Positions 16,071-23,610 of a stretch of DNA of 64,000 nt are shown here, in pieces (position 1 is the stretch's first letter; the number at the start of each line of letters is the position of its first letter). Below the pieces are notes generated by a model. It saw only the letters and a program-made list of their open reading frames with translations, was not told the origin of the DNA and ran no database searches. Origin of the DNA: Bog-473 sp963717455 (GTDB taxonomy: Bacteria > Actinomycetota > Acidimicrobiia > Acidimicrobiales > RAAP-2). The position numbers and the translations under genes were made by a program. The stretch is taken from positions 620,001 through 684,000 of the forward strand of contig OY970336.1 in the NCBI GenBank assembly GCA_963717455.1, read 5' to 3'.

Positions 16071-16449
16071 CGCTGTCCACCCACCTCGAGCGAGCTGGGT
16101 CCACCGGCGACGACACCGACGCCCTCGTCTTCACCGACGAGGAGGGCGGTCCGCTGCGCTACTCCAACTGGCGCCGGCGGGTGTGGCTCCCCGCCGTGGC
16201 CGCCGCGGGCTGTCCCGGCGCCGGCTTCCACGACCTGCGGCGGCTGAACGCCACCACGCTCGTCGTCGAGGGGATCGACGTGAAGACGGCACAGACCCGA
16301 CTCGGCCATGCCGACCCGAGGACCACGTTGGCCGTCTACGCCTCGGCCCCGGCGTCAGTCGACCGGGCCGCGGCGGACGTCATCGGCGATCGCTTCTTCG
16401 GCAAAAAGGCCAAAAGGACTCAGGCACAGGACTCAGGCACGAAATCTCC

Positions 16450-16465
16450 GCGCCATTTCCGCGCC
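16450..16465 (+). repeat. 16-bp direct repeat, right copy (possible integrase arm site)
   Basis: This is identical to 2780-2795 and in the same orientation, lying in the 3' end of the integrase gene 56 bases before the right attachment repeat. See the left copy for the interpretation. Confidence 0.5.
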
Positions 16466-16521
16466 AATCGCTCCCGAGGATTCGGACCCTTCAGGTCACT
16501 GAGGCCCTGACCTGGGCCTTT

Positions 16522-16569
16522 CGAGTCGGGCTGCCCGGATTTGAACCGGGGACCTCTGCGTCCCGAACG
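16522..16569. repeat. Right attachment repeat within tRNA-Pro
   Basis: This is the right copy of the 48-bp repeat. It overlaps the 3' half of the intact tRNA-Pro gene and reaches four bases beyond its 3' end. One base in the variable loop (16555) differs from the left copy. The integrase gene ends 12 bases before it. Confidence 0.85.
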
Positions 16570-16600
16570 CAGCGCGCTAACCAAGCTGCGCCACAGCCCG
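16526..16600 (-). tRNA. tRNA-Pro(CGG)
   Basis: The minus strand folds into a complete cloverleaf of 75 bases. The acceptor arm is CGGGCTG with CAGCCCG, the D arm GCGC...GCGC, the anticodon stem CTGCG with CGCAG around loop TTCGGGA (anticodon CGG), and the T arm CCCGG-TTCAAAT-CCGGG, ending with discriminator A. CCA is not encoded. The gene decodes CCG, a common proline codon in this GC-rich genome. Its 3' half is the insertion target of the island, and the tRNA was left intact by the insertion. Confidence 0.95.
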
Positions 16601-16641
16601 TCCGCCCCCCGGGGGGAGCAGCCAGCCACATTAGCCCGGCG

Positions 16642-17586
16642 TCAGCCAGCCGCTTCCCCGGTCCCGTTGGCCGAGGCGCCGCCGTGCTCGCGTGCGCCGG
16701 CGCCGCCGGCCTCGTCGCCCGCATAGGTGGCCACGACCTGCGCCACGCGGCGCTTGTCCATCTCCACCACCCGGAGATCCCAGTCGCCCACGCGGACGTC
16801 CTCGCCCTCGGCCGGGATGTGGCCGAAGCGCTCGAAGAGGAGCCCGCCCAGGGTGACGTACTCGCCGTCGGGGATCTCGATCCCCAGGCGCTCCCGGACG
16901 TCGTCGACGTTGGTTTGCCCGTCAATCAGCCAGCGGGTGTTGTCCACCCGGACGATGAGTGCCTCCTCCTCCTCGTCGAACTCGTCGTGGAGGTCGCCCA
17001 CGAGCGGCTCCAGGAGATCCTTGACGGTGAGCATGCCGGCCACGCCGCCGTACTCGTCGACCACGACGGCGACGGCACGGCGGTGCTTGCGCATGTCGGC
17101 CAGCGCCTCGAGGACTCCGAGTGACTCGGGGAGGAGATAGGGCTGGCGCACCTTGCGCGAGATCTCCAGGGGGCTGGGGTCGGTGGCGTCCCGGTCGCGC
17201 GACTCGTCCCCGTCGTCGGCCTCCCGGGTCTCGGCCCCGCCGCCGGTCCGGAAGATGTCGTTGACGAAGAGGATGCCGATCAGGTCGTCGAGGTCGTCGT
17301 GGACCACGGGAAAGCAGCTGTGCCCCGAGGTCCGCACCGCCCTGGCGATGTCGTCGGCGTGGACCGGGATGGTCAGGTACGTGACGTCCACCCGCGGCGT
17401 CATCACCTCGCGCACGTCCATGTCCCGGAGGTCGGCGAGGGCCTCCGTGATGATGCGCTCCTGCTCCGAGGCCTCCGCGTCGAGGGGCTGACGGGTCGAC
17501 CCGATGTCGGCGTCGGCCGAGCGGCGCCACGGCCGACGGGATCGCCTGGTCGGCTGTTGATCGGGAGTCTCCCGGCGGTGCGACAC
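16642..17586 (-). CDS. CorC/HlyC-type CBS-domain protein
   Basis: This 314-residue soluble protein has an N-terminal charged region and a helix with RDMDVREVMTPRVDVTYLTI, the hallmark that opens the CBS pair of CorC proteins. The first CBS domain is interrupted by an acidic insert (about residues 115-135). The second follows with ADMRKHRRAVAVVVDEYGGVAGMLTVKDLLEPLVGDL read in pieces, and the C-terminal CorC/HlyC transporter-associated domain with DGQTNVDDVRERLGIEIP and EYVTLGGLLFERFGHIP. The family is linked to magnesium and cobalt homeostasis. The transmembrane DUF21 domain is absent, so this is the soluble CorC form. The acidic insert is a local variation. It is the first core gene right of the island. 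Confidence 0.85.
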   Translation of the reverse strand: MSHRRETPDQQPTRRSRRPWRRSADADIGSTRQPLDAEASEQERIITEALADLRDMDVREVMTPRVDVTYLTIPVHADDIARAVRTSGHSCFPVVHDDLDDLIGILFVNDIFRTGGGAETREADDGDESRDRDATDPSPLEISRKVRQPYLLPESLGVLEALADMRKHRRAVAVVVDEYGGVAGMLTVKDLLEPLVGDLHDEFDEEEEALIVRVDNTRWLIDGQTNVDDVRERLGIEIPDGEYVTLGGLLFERFGHIPAEGEDVRVGDWDLRVVEMDKRRVAQVVATYAGDEAGGAGAREHGGASANGTGEAAG

Positions 17587-17595
17587 GGCGCCGGG

Positions 17596-18051
17596 TCAGG
17601 GTCTGGGCCCGGGTCCCGCCTGCAGCTCGGGTCCGGCGCCCACCAGCACGGGCACGGGTGTGAACGAGTCGTCGTGAAAGATCCCGTCGTCCAGCAGCGC
17701 GGTCACGGCGCGCCGGAGGCGCAGGGGGTCGAGCGGCTTCACCAGCCAGCCCTCGGCACCCGAGCGGCGGGCGAGGAAGACGTCGGGCCGGCGGTCCAGC
17801 AACATGAGCACGGGGATGTGGTCGACGGCGTCGTAGGACTCCTGGAGCCGCAGTTCGAGGGTCACTGCCATGCCGCCCATGTTGCCCATCTGCATGTCGA
17901 CGATGACGAGGTCGGGCGACTCCCCGGTGACGAACGAGACGACTTCGGGCCCGGAGGTCACGGCCTGCACCTCCACGTCGGGCCCGCTGATGACGGCCTC
18001 GATCTCCCGGCGGAGTGTGGGTGCGTCGCTGGCGACCAGGATGGTCTGCAC
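17596..18051 (-). CDS. Stand-alone response-regulator receiver protein
   Basis: This is a protein of about 152 residues containing one receiver domain: VQTILVASDAPTLRREIEAV, then SPDLVIVDMQMGNMGGMAV with the phosphorylatable Asp, HIPVLMLLDRRPDVFLARRS, and GWLVKPLDPLRLRRAVTALL with the conserved Lys. The usual Thr/Ser after the fourth strand is Asp here (LLD), an oddity that may alter signalling. No output domain follows, only a short proline-rich tail, so it would act through protein contacts. The GTG start at 18051 gives the normal receiver length, but no strong ribosome binding site is visible. It is in the same orientation as the ArsA-like pair. Confidence 0.75.
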   Translation of the reverse strand: MQTILVASDAPTLRREIEAVISGPDVEVQAVTSGPEVVSFVTGESPDLVIVDMQMGNMGGMAVTLELRLQESYDAVDHIPVLMLLDRRPDVFLARRSGAEGWLVKPLDPLRLRRAVTALLDDGIFHDDSFTPVPVLVGAGPELQAGPGPRP

Positions 18052-18167
18052 CGACGGGACACTATCGGAACGCTGCACGGGTTCGGTAATGCCCCGGCCG
18101 GCCGGCGGCCGCGGGCGCGCCCCGCGAGGGTTGGAAGACCGGGCACGAAACCGGCGGCGCCGGAGCG

Positions 18168-19280
18168 TCAGGCGAACAGGTGGTCCGCCGCCCGGCGCAA
18201 GCCGTCGAGCTCGTGCACGTCGTGCCCGAAGAGCGGGATCTTGCCGACGGGCGCCGGCGACACCTGCGCCGCCAGACCGGCGAAGGCGTGCTCCTCGCGC
18301 GCCGCCACCGCGTTCAGCTCGGCCAGGTTGGCCTCGAGTGGCTCCAGTGCGGGCACGCTCCGTGCGGCACCGTCGCCGCCGTTGCCGAACGACGGCGCGA
18401 TCCGGTTGACGACGAGCGCCGCCACCGCCACGTCGCGCTCGGCCAGCTTCTCGGCGAAGAAGCCCGCCTCGGTGATGGCGTCGGGCCGTGCCGAGGTGAC
18501 CAGGACGTAGGCCGTGGCGGGGTCGGCCAGGAGCTCGTGGACGGCGCTGGCCCGGCTGCGGAAGCCGTCCTCCATCCCCTCGAAGGCCTGGAAGAACGAC
18601 ACGGCGTCCTGCACGATCTCTGCGCCGGCCACCTTGGCGATGGTGCGCAGCAGCGCCTGCGCGGCGACGCCCACGGCCCGCAACCCCATGCGGGTCGGTA
18701 CCAGGAGCGCCCGGAACAGCCGGTTCTCGAGGAACCGGGTGAGGCGGCGGGGCGCGTCCAGGAGGTCCAGCGCGTTGCGCGTCGGCGGCGTGTCGACCAC
18801 CACCACGTCGAACTCCTTCGAGTGGACGAGCTCGTAGAGCTTCTCCATCGCCATGTACTCCTGCGTGCCCGACAGGCTGCCTGCGAGGTTCTGGTAGAGC
18901 CCGTTGGACAAGATGGACTCCGCCTGTTCGGGGGTGCGGGCGTAGCGCTGCACCAGGTCGTCGAACGTCCCCTTGGAGTCGAGCATGAGCGCGTGGAGGT
19001 GGCCGGGCCACTCACCCGCCACCTCCGAGGGTGTGTTGGGCAGCGACTGCACGCCCAGTGCGTCGGCCAGGCGCCGGGCCGGGTCGACGGTCACCACGCA
19101 CGAGCGCCGCCCAGCTCGGGCCGCCGCCAGCGCGAACGTGGCCGACACCGTCGTCTTGCCTACGCCCCCCGATCCGCAGCACACGATCACCGAGCGCTCG
19201 GTCACCAGCTCGGGCAGCGTGGTGGGCCCGTGCGTGCCGGCCTGGTCTGCCGTGCCCGCCGCCTCCGCCAAGGAGCTCAC
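18168..19280 (-). CDS. ArsA-family ATPase, second of a pair
   Basis: This 370-residue ATPase starts at GTG 19280, overlapping the stop of the first ArsA-like gene (19277-19280). Walker A is VCCGSGGVGKTTVSATFAL, matching the deviant P-loop KGGVGKT class with Ser for Lys. Switch regions appear as VTVDPARRLADALG and VVVDTPPTRNALDLLDAPRR. The C-terminal half is helical with VLVTSARPDAITEAGFFAEK. ArsA/Get3 ATPases move metalloids or membrane proteins; actinobacterial pairs beside WhiB4 are of uncertain function and are linked in mycobacteria to envelope and redox stress. The frame is intact. It is likely co-transcribed with the upstream partner. Confidence 0.85.
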   Translation of the reverse strand: MSSLAEAAGTADQAGTHGPTTLPELVTERSVIVCCGSGGVGKTTVSATFALAAARAGRRSCVVTVDPARRLADALGVQSLPNTPSEVAGEWPGHLHALMLDSKGTFDDLVQRYARTPEQAESILSNGLYQNLAGSLSGTQEYMAMEKLYELVHSKEFDVVVVDTPPTRNALDLLDAPRRLTRFLENRLFRALLVPTRMGLRAVGVAAQALLRTIAKVAGAEIVQDAVSFFQAFEGMEDGFRSRASAVHELLADPATAYVLVTSARPDAITEAGFFAEKLAERDVAVAALVVNRIAPSFGNGGDGAARSVPALEPLEANLAELNAVAAREEHAFAGLAAQVSPAPVGKIPLFGHDVHELDGLRRAADHLFA

Positions 19281-20269
19281 CGCGCCCCCTCGGCCACCAG
19301 CCCCGTCACGGCGCCGGCCAGGGCGCCCGCCAGCTGCTGGGTCTCGACCGGGCCGATCCACGCAGCGTCGAGCGCCGGGACGAGCAGGTGGGGGAGCGGC
19401 AGCTCGCGGCCCAGGCGCTCGACCTGTTCCGTCGAGACCGCATGGCGCGCCAGGCGGAAGCGCCGCGCCGCCTCGAGGGCGGCGAGGTGGCCGCGCGACA
19501 AGGTGTCCGCCACCCCGGCGGCCGCGGCCACCGTCGCCGCCGGCCGGTCCAGACCGACCGGCTCGGGGTCGCAGCCGTTGACGATGACCGGCCCCAGCTG
19601 CACGCCTGCCTTGTCCTCGAGGGTGTAGGCCGACTCGATCGTCTCCGAGACCGGCAGCTCCTCGGGCAGGGTGACGAGGATCACCCGGCACCGCGCCGGG
19701 TCGTTCAGGAGGTCGACCACGTCCTGGGCCTGGGTGCGCAGGGGACCGCCCCGGGCCGCGCTGACCAGCCCGGCAGCAGAGGTCAAGAACGTGATGGCGT
19801 GGCCGGTGGCCGGTGCGTCGACCAGGATCAGGTCGGCCAGGGCCTCGCGTTCGAGCTGCTTCACCTTTCCCAGCACGAGCACGTCCCGGATGCCCGGGAT
19901 GGCCGTCGAGACCACGTCGAGGACTCCCGAGTGCGCCAGCCGCTTGGAGACCCGCCGCAAGCCGTGGTCCTCGAGGTACTCCATGAGCGCGTCGTCGGGG
20001 GTGAGACGCCGGGCCCGTACCGATCCCGTGACGCCCCTGGAACCCCGCAGGCCGGCGGGCGCCAGCAGGACGTCGTCGTAGCCGAGGTCCTCGCGGTGGC
20101 CGAAGGCGGTGGTGATGCCCGACTTGCCCTCGAGCTCGACGATGAGGACCGATTTCCCGGCGTCGGCGGCCATCCGGGCGAGCGCCGCCGTCATGGTCGT
20201 CTTGCCCACGCCACCCTTGCCGGCGACGACGAGAACGTGGCTCTGTGCGCAGAAGGTCCCCACGTCCAT
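19277..20269 (-). CDS. ArsA-family ATPase, first of a pair
   Basis: This 330-residue ATPase starts at ATG 20269. The P-loop is LVVAGKGGVGKTTMTAALAR, the canonical deviant Walker A. LIVELEGKSGITTAFG is the following switch I-like segment and LILVDAPATGHAITFLTSA the switch II-like segment. The C-terminal half carries LVTLPEELPVSETIESAY and a helical region. The tight pairing with a second ArsA homologue, together forming a pseudo-heterodimer, and the divergent whiB gene 140 bases upstream reproduce the mycobacterial Rv3679-Rv3680/whiB4 arrangement. The likely role is a cytoplasmic ATPase complex for envelope or redox homeostasis; the substrate is unknown. Confidence 0.87.
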   Translation of the reverse strand: MDVGTFCAQSHVLVVAGKGGVGKTTMTAALARMAADAGKSVLIVELEGKSGITTAFGHREDLGYDDVLLAPAGLRGSRGVTGSVRARRLTPDDALMEYLEDHGLRRVSKRLAHSGVLDVVSTAIPGIRDVLVLGKVKQLEREALADLILVDAPATGHAITFLTSAAGLVSAARGGPLRTQAQDVVDLLNDPARCRVILVTLPEELPVSETIESAYTLEDKAGVQLGPVIVNGCDPEPVGLDRPAATVAAAAGVADTLSRGHLAALEAARRFRLARHAVSTEQVERLGRELPLPHLLVPALDAAWIGPVETQQLAGALAGAVTGLVAEGAR

Positions 20270-20409
20270 GCTGGGCCGAGCGTAGTTGCCGTACTCGCGG
20301 CACAGATCGATCGCCCACCAAAGACCCTGGTCAAGACCCTTGAACGGCGACCAACCCCGGCGATAGCTTGAGCGCAGAGGGGATCTGAAGTGCCCTATCG
20401 GGGGGTTTC

Positions 20410-20667
20410 ATGCGCCAGGGACAAGAGATGTGGCAGTTGAAGGCAGCGTGCCGGGGACCGCAGGCTGCGGTGTTCTTCCCCCCGTCCCACGCCGAACGCA
20501 AGGAGGAGAAGGCCTCCCGCGAGATCCGGGCGAAGGCCATCTGCGACCAGTGCCACGTGCGGGGTGAGTGCCTCGACTATGCCATCAGGATTCGTGAGCC
20601 TCACGGGATCTGGGGTGGCCTGAACGAGGTCGAGCGCAAGCTGATGCTGGACCGCCGGGCCAGCTGA
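20410..20667 (+). CDS. WhiB family Fe-S transcription factor, WhiB4/WblA-like
   Basis: This 85-residue protein has the four cluster-binding cysteines Cys14, Cys45, Cys48 and Cys54 (ACRG, then CDQCHVRGEC), the GIWGG turn at 66-70, and a basic C-terminal stretch (ERKLMLDRRAS) for DNA binding. WhiB proteins bind a [4Fe-4S] cluster, sense oxygen or NO and contact the primary sigma factor. Short length and location divergent from two ArsA-type ATPases match WhiB4 of mycobacteria and WblA of streptomycetes. An alternative start at the ATG seven codons in (MWQLKAACRG) fits many family members. The shared intergenic region (20270-20409) probably contains both promoters. Confidence 0.93.
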   Translation: MRQGQEMWQLKAACRGPQAAVFFPPSHAERKEEKASREIRAKAICDQCHVRGECLDYAIRIREPHGIWGGLNEVERKLMLDRRAS

Positions 20668-20730
20668 CCCGGCCTCGGCACCCGCGGCGCAGCAGCACGC
20701 CCCCCGCTCGTTCAGCCCGTCGGTCCGCAG

Positions 20731-21648
20731 TCAGGCCGCGGGCGTGATCTTGAGCGCCTGGTCCGCCGCCAGCACGCCCCGGCTCTCGCACACGGCGTCG
20801 GGCCTGTTCCCGTCGACCGAGCAGATGGCGGCCGTGATCTCGTTGGCCGAGGCGACGACCGCCTGGGTCAAGCGGGCTGGCCGGTGAGGACAGGTCGCCG
20901 GCGATCTGGTCCTGGGAGACGCCGGCCAGGACGGCGGGCGAGAAGCCGGACGCCGTCCAGGACGTAGCGGTTGGCGACGTCGACCAGGGGGAAGGTGGTG
21001 GCGCTCGTCCCGTAGCTGGCGATCGCCGCGGACTGTCGCGGCGTCGGGGGTCTGGAGGCTGAGATACCGCGCCCCCGTCGGGATTCAGACGACGCTGTAG
21101 CGCTCCACCGACTCGAGTTTCACGTCGTGGCTCACGTAGGAGGTCTTCCAGAAGGTGAACGTCGAGAGGCTGGCGAACGCGGTCGTGGAGCTCGACTGCA
21201 TCAACCCGAGCTGGTGGAAGGTCCCGAAGCGCGAGAGCGCCAGGATCAGCGGCCAGCGCTCGGCGGCGGCGTAGGGGGCGAACTCGGCGCCGTAGAAGAA
21301 GACGACCGGTAGGCGCGGTCCCCCGTTCACGGTCGCCAGCCACACCGGGGCGTTGCCGCTCGCCGGGTGCGGGGGCGTGAGGGGGATGGCCGGCGACGCG
21401 ACCCCGACGGTGTCGTAGACCGAGGAGGGCACCGACGCCAGCGACGAGACGAGGGAGGACGGTGCGGGGTTGAAGGTCTCGACCGTCGAGGTGCTCCCCG
21501 GCCCGGAGTCGTCCCGCACGAGGACCAGCGCGCCGAGCAGGACGATGGCCACGATGATCAGCCCGAGCGCCAGGTAGCGACGGGGCAGGTTGCGCAGGCC
21601 GGCCGCCGGTGCCGGCGCCTGAGCGGGCTCGGAGGCGGGCTGGCTCAT
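20731..21648 (-). CDS. DUF929 family membrane-anchored protein, frame-broken
   Basis: ATG 21648 opens a protein with a short cytoplasmic N terminus, one membrane span (YLALGLIIVAIVLLGALVLV) and an extracytoplasmic domain of DUF929 type. PVVFFYGAEFAPYAAAERWP resembles the thioredoxin-like strand-helix of the family but without the CxxC. RFGTFHQLGLMQSS and FWKTSYVSHDVKLESVERYS follow. A stop near 21087 is passed only by changing frame. Further stretches (about 20960-21060) and the ending NEITAAICSV...QALKITPAA in another frame show that the gene continues to 20731. At least two frame breaks are present. The family is common in actinobacteria and archaea; its function is unknown. Confidence 0.65.
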
Positions 21649-21722
21649 GAGTTGGGTCAGGTTAGTCAAGGGGTGCCCCCCTCCCGGGGGCGCCGCCCGC
21701 TCCTGCCGGTACCCTCTCCGGC

Positions 21723-22698
21723 GTGCCTCCATCGGCTCCTCCACCATCGGGCGCAGCCGAACCCCCTCCCCTCGCCATCCGGCCGGCGGCCACCGTCATG
21801 GTGGTGCGTGACACCCCGGCCCCCTCGGGGCGGACCACCCTCGAGGTGCTCATGGTCCGGCGCAATCTGCGCTCGGACTTCGTCGGTGGCGCCTACGTGT
21901 TCCCCGGGGGTGCGGTGGACCTCCTCGACGGCGGGGCCGAAGCCGAGGCGCTTAGCGTGGGCCGCAGCGACGCGGAAGCCAGCACGCTCCTGGGCGTCGG
22001 GTCGGGCGGCCTCGCCTACTGGGTGGCCGTGGTGCGCGAGACGTTCGAGGAGGCCGGGCTCCTGCTGGCCGACCGCGTGGGCGGCCCCGACCTCCTGGCC
22101 GGTGACCCCGACGAGGAGGCGCGCTTCGCCGCCGCCCGGGCCGCCGTCAACGCCGGGACCCTGCGTTTCCTCGACTTGTGCCGGGAGGAGCGCCTGCAGC
22201 TCGGCGTGAGCGACATCCACTACTTCGCACACTGGATCACCCCCCGCGGTGCCCCGCGCCGCTACGACACCCGCTTCTTCGTGGCCGCCGCGCCACCGGG
22301 GCAGGTCGCGGCGCACGACGCTGGCGAGACGATCGCCGAGGTCTGGATCTCGCCCCACGACGCGCTCGACGCGCCACCGGGCCGGCGAGATCGAGATCAT
22401 CTTCCCGACCATCCGCAACCTGCAGGCCATCGGGCGCTTCGCCACCAGCGCCGAGCTCCTGGCCGCCGCGGCGCGGGCGTCGAGCGCCGTGCCCACGATC
22501 GAGCCGCACGTGGTCCCCGACGGCAACGGCATGCGCATCGTGCTCCCGGGCGACCCGGCCTACGAGCGGCCGCCCGTCGCCGATCCCGGCGACGGGACGG
22601 CCCGGGGCGACTTCAACGAGGCCGTGCGCGCCGTGTCCATGAAGGCGAACGAGGAGGGCCCCGACGCCGCACCCGGCCCGCGCCCCGGCGAGCCGTGA
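21723..22698 (+). CDS. Nudix hydrolase, NUDT19-like, one frame break
   Basis: GTG 21723 opens a protein of about 325 residues. After a proline-rich start the Nudix fold begins with AATVMVVRDTP, LEVLMVRRNLRSDFVGGAYVFPGG, and after an insertion of about 45 residues VVRETFEEAGLLLA, the catalytic REx2EExGx helix. The insertion inside the Nudix box is typical of NUDT19 (RP2p-like) proteins, which hydrolyse CoA or related diphosphates. The C-terminal part (EIEIIFPTIRNLQAIGRFA onward) continues in a different frame after one break near 22380. The last bases overlap the next gene's start (GTGA at 22695-22698), so they are probably translated together. Confidence 0.8.
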
Positions 22699-23595
22699 TC
22701 CCGGCGGTGCCCGACTTCGGCATCGGCCCCGCCCCCGAGCCGGGCCGGGTCGACGAAGTGGCACCGGGCCTGCGGCGGCTCACCGCGCCCAACCCGGGCC
22801 TCATGACCGGGCCGGGCACCAACACCTACCTGGTCGGGCCGGAAGACCCGGTCGTCGTGGACCCCGGCCCGGCCGACGAGTCACACACCGCGGCCATCGT
22901 GGCCGCGGCCGCTCCGCTGGGGTCCGGTCCGGGCCATCGTCGTGACCCACACCCACGCCGACCACGCGCCGGGCGCCGCCGCCCTGGCCGAGGCCACCGG
23001 GGCCCCGGTGGTCGGGTACGGCCCGGCCGAGGGGTTCGAGCCCGACGAGTGCGTGGGCGAGGGGTGGTCGCTGCGCTGCGGCGGGCCCGGGCCCGGCGCG
23101 GGCCTCACGCTGCGGGCACTGCACACCCCGGGCCACGCGTCGGACCACCTGTGCTGGCTCGTCGAGGAGCATGCGCTCCTCCTCACGGGTGACCACGTCA
23201 TGCACGGCTCGACCGTCGTCATCCGCCCGCCCGACGGGGACCTCCACCAGTACCTGGCCAGCCTGGCCCGCCTGCGCGACGCGAAGGTGCCCATCCGCAC
23301 GCTGGGCCCGGGTCACGGCCGCCTGATGGACCACGTGCCCGACGTGGTCGACACGCTGATCGCCCACCGGCTCGGGCGCCACGAGTGCATCGCGGCGGCA
23401 CTCGGCGCGGCGCGGCGAGGGGACCGTCGACGAGCTGCTGCCCGAGGTCTACGGCGACGTCACCGAGCGGCAGCTGCCGGTCGCCCGCTTCTCGCTGTGG
23501 GCCCACCTGCGCGCCCTCGGTGAGGAGGGAGGGCCAGGCTGCTCGACGCGGCCGAGGGCGAGGACATGATCGAGAGCCGCTGGGCCGCCGCCTGA
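22695..23595 (+). CDS. Metallo-beta-lactamase-fold hydrolase, LACTB2-like, three frame breaks
   Basis: The protein begins VIPAVPDFGIGPAPEPGRV at GTG 22695. Recognisable parts are APNPGLMTGPGTNTYLVG, the metal-binding VVTHTHADHAPGAAAL (HxHxDH), HTPGHASDHLCWL with the third His, and LLTGDHVMHGSTVVI with the bridging Asp. A C-terminal winged-helix-like segment (GTVDELLPEVYGDV) is typical of the LACTB2 or endoribonuclease-like branch. The frame changes near 22923, 23400 and 23540, and the stop at 23593-23595 fits the restored frame ending ESRWAAA. The family hydrolyses esters, thioesters or RNA. Overlap with the Nudix gene suggests an operon for small-molecule clean-up. Confidence 0.78.
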
Positions 23596-23610
23596 CGCGC
23601 GGCGGGACTC

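Larger units (their letters stand above)
15283..16510 (+). pseudogene. Tyrosine integrase of the tRNA-Pro island, interrupted
   Basis: Read as one gene, this is a phage-type tyrosine integrase of about 400 residues. It has an arm-type N-terminal domain (YEASYWHNGRRHTAPTSF), a core-binding domain (SRVREELTLRLHVLPVLGG-like region) and a catalytic domain with Arg in GLRWSEVAAL, HxxR in FHDLRRLNAT, His in LGHADPRTT and Tyr in LAVYA. All catalytic residues are present. Two lesions break it: a TAG at 15316-15318, codon 12 of the frame starting GTG 15283, and a 25-bp tandem duplication at 16021-16070 that shifts the frame. Re-starts at 15445 and 16049 would give only separated fragments. It abuts the tRNA-Pro attachment site, its expected target. 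Confidence 0.85.
2602..16569. mobile_element. Genomic island integrated in tRNA-Pro(CGG)
   Basis: A 48-bp block of the tRNA-Pro gene (16522-16569) is repeated in the same orientation at 2602-2649 with one mismatch (2635 versus 16555). The right copy is part of a complete tRNA gene and the left copy is only its 3' portion, which is the classic footprint of site-specific insertion into a tRNA 3' end. A rep-like fragment, an excisionase and a tyrosine integrase lie in order directly against the intact tRNA, as in actinomycete integrative elements. The unit, counting one repeat copy, is 13,920 bp. The integrase is damaged, so the island is probably fixed. Cargo includes metabolic genes, an IS, a second recombinase and a toxin-antitoxin pair. 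Confidence 0.85.

Noticed and set aside
16491..16925. Minus-strand open frame spanning tRNA-Pro (GSNPGSPTRK)
   Set aside because: Part of it is the tRNA itself and the rest is an out-of-frame read of the CorC-like gene.
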